The position numbers and the translations under genes were made by a program. Under the pieces are notes generated by a model, which worked only from the letters and a program-made list of their open reading frames with translations, did no database searches and was not told the DNA's origin. A stretch of DNA of 64,000 nt, from the NCBI GenBank assembly GCA_002428385.1, contig DIWB01000016.1, positions 30,741 through 94,740 on the forward strand, read 5' to 3'. Numbering within the stretch: the first letter of the stretch is position 1; each line of letters begins with the position of its first letter. Below are positions 45,381-53,768 of this stretch, one piece after another. The DNA comes from Bacteroidales bacterium UBA6117 (GTDB lineage: Bacteria; Bacteroidota; Bacteroidia; Bacteroidales; VadinHA17).

Positions 45381-45908
45381 TTATTCTTCCTTTTCCAGAT
45401 TTCCGTTATTCCACCGGTACCTTACAACCTCCCGGCACTCGTCACAGCCAAAGCCTGGTGAATCGGGAGAAACCGTCGACACTTCGGCAACTATCTTTCT
45501 GTTCTTAATATCGTGCACGGAAAAAATATCGCTGACTGTCTTTGCCACCGCGAAGGTATCTGCCGAAGCCAGCAGTATCATATGGTAATATCCCATTATT
45601 GACTTCCCCCTCATGGCGTAAAACGGAACTATGGCATCCTCTGACTGATCTTCATCTATAAGCCCGGTAATTATCTTCTCCTGATTGATCTTGTAACCGG
45701 TAATATCATTGGTAATCGTCACAAGTCCGTCTTCTTCGTCAGTGAATACCCTTGCATTTCCAAGCCTGTTGCTGAACCAGGCTTTGGAATATTCTGTGGC
45801 TGAGGCTGCAGTATCGCCGGCTGCATCTTTTTTACCTCCCGCTGGCCTGTCACCCGAGCAGGAGACAATAATGCCTGCCGCTATAAGAATAAAGGTTAAT
45901 GATTTCAT
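45381..45908 (-). CDS. Lipoprotein of unknown function (intact copy)
   Basis: The product is 175 aa. Signal MKSLTFILIAAGIIVSC with lipidated Cys17, then a short Gly/Ala/Asp-rich linker and a domain of about 135 residues: ARVFTDEEDGLVTITNDITGYKINQEKIITGLIDEDQSEDAIVPFYAMRGKSIMGYYHMILLASADTF. It ends GFGCDECREVVRYRWNNGNLEKEE. The central part resembles small periplasmic proteins that measure or bind something, but I recognise no family. It is convergent with SusD; its 3' part is duplicated beyond the insertion at 44.5 kb. Codon use looks like that of its neighbours. Confidence 0.8.
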   Translation of the reverse strand: MKSLTFILIAAGIIVSCSGDRPAGGKKDAAGDTAASATEYSKAWFSNRLGNARVFTDEEDGLVTITNDITGYKINQEKIITGLIDEDQSEDAIVPFYAMRGKSIMGYYHMILLASADTFAVAKTVSDIFSVHDIKNRKIVAEVSTVSPDSPGFGCDECREVVRYRWNNGNLEKEE

Positions 45909-46258
45909 GAATTTAATAGTATTGAGTTATCTCAAAATTAGAAAAAATCCTTAATGTATGAGTCCCCTCCGATAAGTCTTTTTTGCTAAAAATGATGCAA
46001 AATTCGTATTGATTTTCAGTAACTTATAGTCCGACAAAATTGGTTTTAGGGGTTTTCGGAGCAGATTCATGTATTATGTATTAATAGCAACAGACGATGG
46101 AAAACCTCACGCCTCGTGCCGCGAACCGCATTCCGCATGCCGTGTACCGCATACCTCTTACCGCGTACCGCGTACCGAACGCCGATTTGATTCAAAACCA
46201 TCCGTGTTTTAAAATTAAATTTTACCTTTAGCACTCGTTTTAATTTTATCTGACCAGA
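45909..46258. other. Intergenic region dominated by a heptad array
   Basis: 350 bp upstream of the PD40 lipoprotein gene. No gene seen. It holds the heptad array 46105-46188. A near -7 match (TACCTTTA) lies about 34 nt before the next start. Confidence 0.6.
46105..46188 (+). repeat. Heptanucleotide tandem array, 12 units
   Basis: Steps of seven from 46105: CCTCACG, CCTCGTG, CCGCGAA, CCGCATT, CCGCATG, CCGTGTA, CCGCATA, CCTCTTA, CCGCGTA, CCGCGTA, CCGAACG, CCGATTT. Every unit begins CC and no base is gained or lost over 84 nt, although the last four positions vary freely. Confidence 0.92.
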
Positions 46259-47836
46259 ATGAACAGGGGAAGGAATATATTTTCGGTGTTGCTGTTTTTT
46301 TCGGGTCTCCTGTTGTTTTCGGGATGCGGCAGCGAGTCGGGTCCGGAGCTTGTCAATACGGAAAGAAAGCCTGTGATCGAACCTGATTACACCGACGTTA
46401 CCATTCCTCCGAATATAGCGCCGATGAACTTCAGAATCGGCGAACAGGGCAACTATTTCAGGGTTAAGGCCACCGACGGAACAGGCAGTTTCAGTGTTGA
46501 TATAAAATCGTCTGACGGTGTGATTCAATTCCCTGAACGGTCATGGAAAAAACTTACCGGAGGTTCCGCAGGCAGACGGATCACTTTTGAGGTCTTTGCC
46601 TCTGTGAAAGGCTCAAAGACACTTGAAAAGTTCGAACCTTTTCAGATGAACGTTGCAGAAGAACCAGCCGATCCTTACCTTGCCTACAGACTTATCTATC
46701 CCGGATACTATAACTGGTCAAATATCAGAATAATGCAGAGGTCGATCGAAAGTTTCAGCGAGGAGACCCTGATCGATAACAAAATACTCGATATGAACTG
46801 CATTAACTGTCATTCGTTCAATCAGTACAACCCGGAAAAATTCATGGTGCACATAAGGGGGTCGAACAACGGGACCTATATTGCCGATAATGGCCGGTTC
46901 AGAAGGGTGGACCCAAAGGTTGAATCAATGCCCGGAGGGGCAACCTACCCATCCTGGCATCCGGGCGGGACGTTTATTGCATATTCATCGAACCAGGTGC
47001 GTCAGGGCTTTTATGCCCGGCCCGAAAAGCTGATCGAGGTCTTCGACCTTGTTTCGGATATCGTGGTCTACGACGTTGAAAAGAACCTTACTTACCACGC
47101 CGACGACGGCGATACAACAAGCTATCTGGAAACATTCCCGTCGTGGTCTCCCGATGGCCGTTACCTTTATTTCTGCAGAGCCCTGCAGAGCACCAGCCAA
47201 TCGACCATGGAACTCGAAGATGTTGAGAAAATCAGATACGACATTGTCAGGATGCCTTTCGATCCGGAAACGGCCGGTTTCGGAAAGACAGAATTGGTAT
47301 TCAACGCATCGGCGAACGGCAAAAGCGCCTCGTTCCCGCGGATTTCTCCCGACGGCAGGTACCTGGTGATAACCTTGCATGATTTCGGAACCTTCCCCAT
47401 CTGGCACAAGGAGGCTGACCTTCACATAATAGACCTGAACACCGGTGAGAGCAAAAAAATGGATCTGAACAGCAGCGAGACCGACAGCTACCATACCTGG
47501 TCATCAAACGGAAAGTGGCTGGTGTTCAGCAGCAAGAGAACCGACGGGAGAACCACGCGGCCTTTCCTTGCCTGGTTCGGATCGTGGGACAACACAGGAA
47601 AACCTTTCATACTCCCGCAGGAGGATCCGGCATATTACGACAAGCTCATGGAATCGTACAACATACCCGAATTTGTAAGCGGCAGAATAAACCTCGGACC
47701 GCGCGATTTTGCAAAGGCAACCGCAAATGAACTGGTGAATGCACAACCGGGCGATCGCGGCTTATCCCTCTCAAGGGAGGATATGAAAAAGGCAGGGACG
47801 AAGAGGAATCCGGGAGAGAGATCGATACATGAATAA
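46259..47836 (+). CDS. PD40/TolB-like lipoprotein with one c-type haem site
   Basis: The product is 525 aa. Lipobox FSGC with Cys23. A beta-rich N-terminal domain (about 40-140) is followed by the haem motif CINCH (C181-H185) in NKILDMNCINCHSFNQYNPEKFMVHIRG. Then PD40 propeller strands: YPSWHPGGTFIAYSSNQVRQG, SWSPDGRYLYFCRALQS, FPRISPDGRYLVITLHDFG, HTWSSNGKWLVFSSKRTDG. Proteins of this type are often paired with DUF6057 membrane proteins, as here (48044). The last 20 residues (REDMKKAGTKRNPGERSIHE) are encoded by a dispersed repeat also found in non-coding DNA at 37759-37794, so the tail is probably an acquired extension. Confidence 0.85.
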   Translation: MNRGRNIFSVLLFFSGLLLFSGCGSESGPELVNTERKPVIEPDYTDVTIPPNIAPMNFRIGEQGNYFRVKATDGTGSFSVDIKSSDGVIQFPERSWKKLTGGSAGRRITFEVFASVKGSKTLEKFEPFQMNVAEEPADPYLAYRLIYPGYYNWSNIRIMQRSIESFSEETLIDNKILDMNCINCHSFNQYNPEKFMVHIRGSNNGTYIADNGRFRRVDPKVESMPGGATYPSWHPGGTFIAYSSNQVRQGFYARPEKLIEVFDLVSDIVVYDVEKNLTYHADDGDTTSYLETFPSWSPDGRYLYFCRALQSTSQSTMELEDVEKIRYDIVRMPFDPETAGFGKTELVFNASANGKSASFPRISPDGRYLVITLHDFGTFPIWHKEADLHIIDLNTGESKKMDLNSSETDSYHTWSSNGKWLVFSSKRTDGRTTRPFLAWFGSWDNTGKPFILPQEDPAYYDKLMESYNIPEFVSGRINLGPRDFAKATANELVNAQPGDRGLSLSREDMKKAGTKRNPGERSIHE

Positions 47837-47866
47837 GACATGACGGTGTAAAGGACAAAAGATTGC

Positions 47867-47977
47867 TTCGTCCCGCCGATGCGGGACTCGCAATGACGGT
47901 GGTGTAAAAGAGTTCAGGCGGCGGTTTCGTCCCGCCGATGCGGGACTCGCAATGACGGTGGTGTAAAAGAGTTCAGG
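47867..47977. repeat. Two direct copies of a 52-bp palindromic intergenic repeat
   Basis: The 52-bp unit at 47867-47918 recurs unchanged at 47926-47977. It contains CCCGCCGATGCGGG and then GACTCGCAATGACGG, the reverse of the widespread CGTCATTGCGAG repeat seen in many genomes. The same motif in opposite orientation ends the window at 63974-64000. A shorter third piece, TGACGGTGTAAA, lies at about 47850. Confidence 0.85.
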
Positions 47978-47990
47978 AGTCTGAAGTTGA

Positions 47991-48025
47991 AGCAACCAGT
48001 AACCAGCAACCAGCAACAAGCAACC
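47991..48025 (+). repeat. Heptanucleotide tandem array (AGCAACC type)
   Basis: Five steps of seven: AGCAACC, AGTAACC, AGCAACC, AGCAACA, AGCAACC. It ends 18 nt before the DUF6057 start codon, so it lies in that gene's untranslated leader or promoter. Confidence 0.85.
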
Positions 48026-48043
48026 CGAACATAACTATATAGA

Positions 48044-49843
48044 ATGGCCCAGGTAAAAAAGCCAAACATAAAAAAGGGATCTCCCATAAAGTCAGCTGAC
48101 TACAGCTGGTATATTCTTGCCGGGTTCTTCGTTATTGCCTTTGTTTATTTTCTGGTTCCCGGCAACTATGTTCTCTTTTTCCAGGAGCAGCAGTCGTTGT
48201 TTGTCTATACCCGCGACTATATTCTTGATTTCTTCCTGAAGCCTGGTTCTGTTGCCGACCTTGCAGCAAAATTCCTCACCCAGTTTTATATAAGCAGTTT
48301 TGCAGGCTCACTGATACTTGCCGTGGTCCTTTCAATGCCAGGCGTTTTGATGTATTATGTAAACAGGCGACTGATCCCCGGATCAGGACTGGCGGGCCTG
48401 CTGGCTGTGATCCCCTCCTGCCTGTTGCTCATCATGCAGACACATTATTATCATCTTATGCTCTATAATGTGGGATTTGTTATTGTGATTGCATTTTTCC
48501 TTATTATAATCAGTCAGGAGACAATCAGGAACAAGTACATTGCCCTGGCTTTTTTCCCGTTGGTGTTTTATGTAACAGGAGCTTTTGCACTTGTCTTTAT
48601 CGGAATGTTCATTGTTTACTGCCTTGTTTATCTGAAGGGCCGTCACAGATTCCTTCTTCCCCTGATGCTTGCCGGTCTGACCGGAGTCTCCATACTGTTG
48701 TTCGACAACCTGTTGCTTCTGCAAAGCATCAAGCAGCTTTTCCTTTATCCTCTTCCGTTTATCAACGACCAGCTGCATAAGGTTATATTCTATGCACTGA
48801 TAGCTTACATGGTGCTGTATCCTGCCCTTGCCCGGATGGCCGGATCTGTCAGGCTTGTCAGACCCGGAAGACGCATTGCTGCGGGAATTGTAATTCCCGC
48901 TCTTGTACTCTGTGCCGCTGTCATTGTGCTTGTTTCCGCTTATAATTCCCAGACTGCCAGGGTTATAAATCTCGAGAAGATGATATTCGCTGAGAAATAT
49001 GACGAAGCAGTCGAATACCACGAAAAGAAACCCACGGAAAATCTTATAGGTCAGTATTTCTATAATATAGCGCTGTCGTCGACCGGACAGCTTTGCGACA
49101 GACTGTTTCATGGCCGGCAGGACTTCGGCACAAGTTCTTTGTTCCTTCCATGGAGCAGCGAACATATAAACTGGGGTGCCTGGTCCTTTTATTCAATCGG
49201 ACTTATAAATGAAGCCCAGCGATGGGCTTATGAGGAAATGGTTGTGTACGGCCGGCGGCCTCAGAATATGAAGCTGCTTGTAAAATCGAGCCTGATAAAC
49301 GGCGATTACATATTGACCCGGAAGTATGCCGGCATCCTGAAGAAATCACTTTTTTACAGAAAATGGGCTATTTCCTATGAGAAGCTCGCGGGCGATTCCC
49401 TCGCGGTTAAATCAGATCCCGCCCTGGGCAGGAAAATGAGCATACTCCCCGGAAAGGATTTCTTCGTCTTTCTTGAATCACCTGAGGGCAACCTGCCCAG
49501 ACTGGTGAACCAGAATCCCGGCAACAGGGAGGCCTTCGAGTACCTTATGGCCTGGCTTCTTCTCAACAAGGATGTTGAGATGCTCGTCGGCAATATTTCG
49601 CTGATGAAAGATATGGGGTACACAAGTATTCCGCGTCACATCGAGGAGGCAATACTGATCTATTACAACAGTCAGGGAAGGCTGCCCGATATGGGCGGAC
49701 TTGAACTGAGCAGTGAGACAAGGCTGAGGTTTGATCAGTATTTTTCAGCTTTCATGACCGGGCGGCAGAATCCGGCCACCCTGGAGGGTAAAATGAGGGA
49801 ACAGTTTGGCAATACCTTCTGGTATTATTTTCACTTCAAATGA
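48044..49843 (+). CDS. DUF6057-type polytopic membrane protein
   Basis: The product is 599 aa. After a basic N-terminus (MAQVKKPNIKKGSPIKSADY) come about nine to ten hydrophobic segments up to residue about 305 (WYILAGFFVIAFVYFLVPGNYVLF, AGLLAVIPSCLLLIMQTHYYHLMLYNVGFVIVIAFFLII, IVIPALVLCAAVIVLVSAY). A soluble, TPR-like C-terminal half of about 290 residues follows (EKYDEAVEYHEKKPTENLIGQYFYNIALSS; GDYILTRKYAGILKKS; WYYFHFK end). The plan fits the uncharacterised DUF6057 family. It is probably co-transcribed with the haem/PD40 lipoprotein, although a 207-bp repeat-filled gap separates them. Function is unknown; a link to cell-envelope or extracellular polymer work is speculation. Confidence 0.8.
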   Translation: MAQVKKPNIKKGSPIKSADYSWYILAGFFVIAFVYFLVPGNYVLFFQEQQSLFVYTRDYILDFFLKPGSVADLAAKFLTQFYISSFAGSLILAVVLSMPGVLMYYVNRRLIPGSGLAGLLAVIPSCLLLIMQTHYYHLMLYNVGFVIVIAFFLIIISQETIRNKYIALAFFPLVFYVTGAFALVFIGMFIVYCLVYLKGRHRFLLPLMLAGLTGVSILLFDNLLLLQSIKQLFLYPLPFINDQLHKVIFYALIAYMVLYPALARMAGSVRLVRPGRRIAAGIVIPALVLCAAVIVLVSAYNSQTARVINLEKMIFAEKYDEAVEYHEKKPTENLIGQYFYNIALSSTGQLCDRLFHGRQDFGTSSLFLPWSSEHINWGAWSFYSIGLINEAQRWAYEEMVVYGRRPQNMKLLVKSSLINGDYILTRKYAGILKKSLFYRKWAISYEKLAGDSLAVKSDPALGRKMSILPGKDFFVFLESPEGNLPRLVNQNPGNREAFEYLMAWLLLNKDVEMLVGNISLMKDMGYTSIPRHIEEAILIYYNSQGRLPDMGGLELSSETRLRFDQYFSAFMTGRQNPATLEGKMREQFGNTFWYYFHFK

Positions 49844-49938
49844 TTTCAAACCCGATAATACCCGGGTAAAATTTCCCGGGGTGACAGGAAGGTAAAAATA
49901 AAAATCCTATATTTACGGTAATACCTGTTACCTGAACC

Positions 49939-50947
49939 ATGTCCCGCAGATTTAAACTACTTGTCCTGATCTTTTTTATGGCTGCAGATCCGGTTTCTGT
50001 TATTTCTCAGAACCAGGTGGCTGACGGATACAAAGGTATATGGTTCAGTACAGGCAATCCGACGGAATACGGTTACAAACTGTCAGGAGGAGCGGCCACC
50101 TTTGGTTCGCGTTACCGGCCGATTGCAATTTATTCGAAGGAGGCAGAGAAAACATTCTTTGTTTATGGAGGCACCTTAAGCGAGAAGGAGCGCCATCTAC
50201 TCATAATGATCTCTTATTATGACCATGTCAGGAATGTCGTACCGAAACCTGTCATTGTGCACGATAAGGAAGGAGTGAGGGAACCCTACGACAATGCTTC
50301 CCTGTCGATTGACGGCATGGGATTCCTGTGGGTGTTCGTCAGCGGCAACAGCCGGACCCGTCCCGGCCTTATCTTCAGAAGCTCTATGCCTTATTCCATA
50401 GAAAGGTTCGACAAGATAAAGGAGATGGAAATGCTTTCCCCTCAGCCCTGGTGGAATCCCGGCTCAGGTTTTCTGCTGCTCTGGTCGAGGGTAAACAAAG
50501 GTCTTGAGATATGCTTCTCATCAGGTTTCAACGGGGAAAACTGGACGGATACCCGCACGCTTGCAGCCATGGGGGGGCATCTTCAGCTGTCGGGAACCAG
50601 TAAGGGGAAGGTCTTCACCGCGTTCAATTACTTCCCCGGGGGGAATATCGACCGACAGACAAATCTTTACCTTCTGAAGTCTGACGATCGCGGGAGAACC
50701 TGAAAAACCATTGATGAACAGGTAATCCAAACCCCTCTTACCGATCCGGTCAATGAATCCCTGATCAGGAATTTTGAAGAGGAAGGCTTGCTTGTCCATC
50801 TATCGGATATTGACTTTGATGCTGACGGTAATCCGGTTCTGCTGGTAGTCCTGTCAAAGGATATTGAACCCGGACCTCAGGGCGGACCCAGGGATTGGAT
50901 GGCGACCGGCATGTCATATTTGAGCGCAAGGCTCATCAGATGGTGAA
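49939..50947 (+). pseudogene. BNR_4-type sugar-related repeat protein, nonsense mutation and 3' truncation
   Basis: The open part (49939-50703, 254 aa) has a signal peptide and BNR_4-family features: ADGYKGIWFSTGNPTEYGYKLSGGAATFGSRYRPIAIYSKEAEKTFFVYGG, DNASLSIDGMGFLWVFVSGNS, GGHLQLSGTSKGKVFTAFNYFPGG. It stops at TGA 50701-50703, where RT-stop-KTIDEQ suggests an ancestral Trp. The same frame continues (FEEEGLLVHLSDIDFDADGNPVLLVVLSKDIEPGPQGGPRDW) to about 50898, where family sequence ends abruptly and the frame enters the truncated convergent amidohydrolase gene before stopping at 50947. Two independent lesions, so it is dead. BNR_4 proteins are found near ulvan and rhamnose utilisation genes. 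Confidence 0.82.
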
Positions 50948-51812
50948 AGAGGTAATCCTGGAGCGGTTTGGCATCTTTCATCTCCATCCTGAAATCCATA
51001 TCACCGTTTACCAGGCTCCGGAACACTTTTTTTGCGGACTCCTTATCGACTTTCTCAAAATTTAGAGTTCTGTAGTAGGAAGTGAAGACCTTTACAGCAA
51101 TCATTCCTTTTTTCAGCTCCTTTTCAAAGGCAAGGGTGAGTGACTTTTCAAGATCATCGATTGAATATATCGGGTCGAGCTGCTGGATAGCCAGCGAGTC
51201 TATACCAAACTTGGACCTGAGCAGAAGCCAGTCGTCGAAGCGTTTTTCATATTTCACGTATACATCTCTTCCGGGCATATGGTTGCCATCCTTGATGAGA
51301 TATTTTATCCGGCATGAATCGAGCAGTATCCTGTCGAACCAGTTTGTCTCGTATGCTTTGCGGATCTTTTCTGACAGAGGCCCAACCGTTGAGGCATTAA
51401 GGTCGTCGATTCCGTAAAAATGTCTGATACCGTACAGGATGATCCTGTTAAAGGAGGTATTGAATGAATTCTGCCACCAGGGTTCAACGATCTCCCATTT
51501 TGCGGATGGCTGAAGTTCCTCGTTGAACAGTTTATCATAGAGGGCATCCGGCATCCCTGCCGAAATCAGATCGTCGTACCCGTTCTGCAGAAGCAAAAGC
51601 GAAAAATCAAGAAAAAACCCGTCAGCGAGCATCTCCGGACCCACCAGGTGTTCGTGGGTATCGATGATGCTAAGTGTATCTATATATTTTCTTATTCGTC
51701 TTTCGAAACCCTGGGCAGGAGGGGGTTTAATCTGCAATTGGGCCCGGACGGGGAGTGAAGCGGTAAGTATGAGTAAAATAAAAGAGATCCTGTATTTCAT
51801 CAGGGACATCAA
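50877..51812 (-). pseudogene. Amidohydrolase-2 family protein, C-terminally truncated
   Basis: This 311-residue frame has a signal peptide (YRISFILLILTASLPVRAQ) and an amidohydrolase-2/TIM-barrel start with the metal-binding IIDTHEHL near residue 50. It continues with NRIILYGIRHFYGIDDLN, KVFTSYYRTLNFEKV and ends LMSLALKYDMPVAI. In the family the next residues should be the metal-binding HTG strand, but the frame switches to QSLGPP and stops. The break coincides, at about 50898-50903, with the break of the convergent BNR_4 gene, so a deletion has fused the two 3' regions. Without the remaining metal ligands the enzyme is almost certainly inactive. Confidence 0.8.
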
Positions 51813-51899
51813 ATCAGCAATATCTATAGACCACGCAACCTAATGAAATATTCCTGACTATTTCTATAATTAACTTTATTTAACGGTACAAAGAAAGAA

Positions 51900-51922
51900 G
51901 GGGCGATGCAATGCATCGCCCC
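51900..51922. terminator. Perfect 11-bp palindrome downstream of SusD pair 3
   Basis: GGGGCGATGCA-A-TGCATCGCCCC lies 43 nt past the SusD stop on the minus strand. On that strand it is followed by CTTCTTTCTTTG, not a pure U run, so it may be a processing or stabilising hairpin or a dispersed palindromic repeat as well as a terminator. Confidence 0.6.
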
Positions 51923-51964
51923 TGTGTAAATCATACTACGCGGTTGTTTGCGTAAAAATGTCTG

Positions 51965-53734
51965 CTAATAGTCGGAATCCTGTTCGATGATCCCGTTCTG
52001 CAGGTCGATAACACCCTGGTAAATTGGCCAGTAGTCATCTTCGCCGGGATTGAAAACAGCACCCTGAAGGAAGGTCCTGAATCCGATATCATCCTGGATG
52101 TAGGCATTGAGTGTCGTGCCAAGTATGCCCCAACGCCTCAGGTCGAAGAAGCGGTGGTTGGCTGTTGCAAACTCCAGTCTTGTTTCATGCTGAACTGCAA
52201 GAAGTGCATTAGCGGGAGTATCGAAAGGATACTGACCGGCAACATCCGGATAAGGCTCAATAACATAGTTGGCTGCCGGCTTGGTCCAGTCGACGACAGG
52301 ACTTGACTCAAGGTTCTTGGTGCTGGTGCAGAGCCCCATTACAGGAGTGCTGGTTTTTGCACGCTCTCGGATCATGTTTACAAGTTCCCTGGCATAGTCG
52401 AGATCGTTGTCAACGATAGCGCATTCTGCCCTCCACAGGAGGATACTGGCATAACGCAAGGTTCTGAAGTTTTTGCCGTTTGAGAAGCCGCTGCCATTGA
52501 GGTTCAGCGCTTGTTCAGCCTTTGTGTGCATGAATAACTTGGACATGTATGGTCCGCCGTTGTTCTGTTCACGGATCCAGTCATTTCCGGGGTGGATTCC
52601 CCAGCCAAGGAAATCAACGCCGCGGCGTGCTATAATGAAGTCAACACGCGGGTCGAGAGGATGGCTGGTCGGGGTGAAATCTTCACCGCTGCCTTTGCCC
52701 ATATCACTCTCAAGAGGATCACGCAGGGTAGGATCGAGAACCGGAAGCCCGGCAGTTGTTGTCTGGAAAGCTTCGAACAGGTTCTGTGACGGCTGATAGA
52801 AACCCCAGCCACCGCAACTTGCAGGCCCCTTCTGGTGAAAGTTGCAGCCTGAACCATGAACAGCTGCAGCAGCGGTTGCAGTTGTTGTACACTGAAGTTC
52901 AAAGATCGACTCGATGTTGTTTTCGTGAGTCATGTCCATGTTCCATGTATACTCGGGAGCAAGCTCAAATACGCCGCTGGTTATGATCTCATCAAGGAGA
53001 AGCTTGGCAGCAGGATATTCTTTCTGATACATGTGTGCCTGAGCTTTGAAAGCCATTGCAGTGTATTTGTTTGCACGGCCTTTTTCTCCGAGGTGTTTTT
53101 CAGTCGACAGGTTATCGATTGCGAACTGAAGATCAGCTTCGATACCATCCCAACCGGCGTCGGCATTGGTAACTTCCTCCGGAAGGACATCACCAAGTTC
53201 TTCAGCTGTCTTGATATAAGGGATCTTCTCGAAGATCTTGTTGGCCTGCATGTGGAACCATGCCCTCAGGAATTTGGCTTCACCCTCAGCCGTTTTTGCC
53301 CTTGCATCTGGCATCTTGTCAGAACCAGCCTGTGTCAGCCACAGGAACTGCAGCGTAACGTTGGCGCGCGCAATTCCGTCATAGCAGAGTGTCCATCTTT
53401 CGTTGAGATAAGGGTTGTTTGGAAGGGCTTCATACCTTTCGAGGAGGTTGTAGTTCGCCTGGTCACCGGAAGATGTTCCCTTGTAAGCATCATCGGAACA
53501 GCCCCCTGCATATGTCCAGTCGCTCGTCATGGCGCCACCGAACATCGAACCACCGTTTTGCATCCTCTCATATGTGCCGGCAAGAAGAGCCTCAACACCC
53601 GCCGGTGTAGGCATTACACCGGCTGATCCAACTCCCGGAGGTTCCTTTGTAAGGAACTCCTCACTGCAGGAGTTTATCATCAGCATGCTTCCGAAAAGTA
53701 TCGCGATTGATAATAATTTGGTTATTCTTTTCAT
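51965..53734 (-). CDS. SusD/RagB-family outer-membrane lipoprotein (pair 3)
   Basis: The product is 589 aa. Lipidated Cys23 in MINSC, then SEEFLTKEPPGVGSAGVMPTPAGVEALLAGTYERM, close to SusD of pair 2. Internal features: DARAKTAEGEAKFLRAWFHMQANKIFEKIPYI, ANKYTAMAFKAQAHMYQKEYPAAKLLLDEIITSGVFEL, RYASILLWRAECAIVDNDLDYARELVNMIRERA, and LLAVQHETRLEFATANHRFFDLRRWGILGTT. The C-terminus is VIDLQNGIIEQDSDY. Partner of the SusC at 53769-57017, 34 nt upstream. The neighbouring broken BNR_4 and amidohydrolase genes might once have belonged to this locus. Confidence 0.95.
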   Translation of the reverse strand: MKRITKLLSIAILFGSMLMINSCSEEFLTKEPPGVGSAGVMPTPAGVEALLAGTYERMQNGGSMFGGAMTSDWTYAGGCSDDAYKGTSSGDQANYNLLERYEALPNNPYLNERWTLCYDGIARANVTLQFLWLTQAGSDKMPDARAKTAEGEAKFLRAWFHMQANKIFEKIPYIKTAEELGDVLPEEVTNADAGWDGIEADLQFAIDNLSTEKHLGEKGRANKYTAMAFKAQAHMYQKEYPAAKLLLDEIITSGVFELAPEYTWNMDMTHENNIESIFELQCTTTATAAAAVHGSGCNFHQKGPASCGGWGFYQPSQNLFEAFQTTTAGLPVLDPTLRDPLESDMGKGSGEDFTPTSHPLDPRVDFIIARRGVDFLGWGIHPGNDWIREQNNGGPYMSKLFMHTKAEQALNLNGSGFSNGKNFRTLRYASILLWRAECAIVDNDLDYARELVNMIRERAKTSTPVMGLCTSTKNLESSPVVDWTKPAANYVIEPYPDVAGQYPFDTPANALLAVQHETRLEFATANHRFFDLRRWGILGTTLNAYIQDDIGFRTFLQGAVFNPGEDDYWPIYQGVIDLQNGIIEQDSDY

Positions 53735-53768
53735 ATTTATTTATGTTTATTATTCATAAAAACTACTG

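Noticed and set aside
46105..46188. Repeat array considered as a CRISPR
   Set aside because: Units are 7 nt without spacers, and no cas gene is in the window.
48383..49165. 260-codon minus-strand frame opposite the DUF6057 gene
   Set aside because: Composition is polar and rich in His/Gln/Lys, as expected for the complement of membrane-segment codons; no family.
52856..53626. 256-codon plus-strand frame opposite SusD pair 3
   Set aside because: Shadow of a conserved gene, no start signal or domain.
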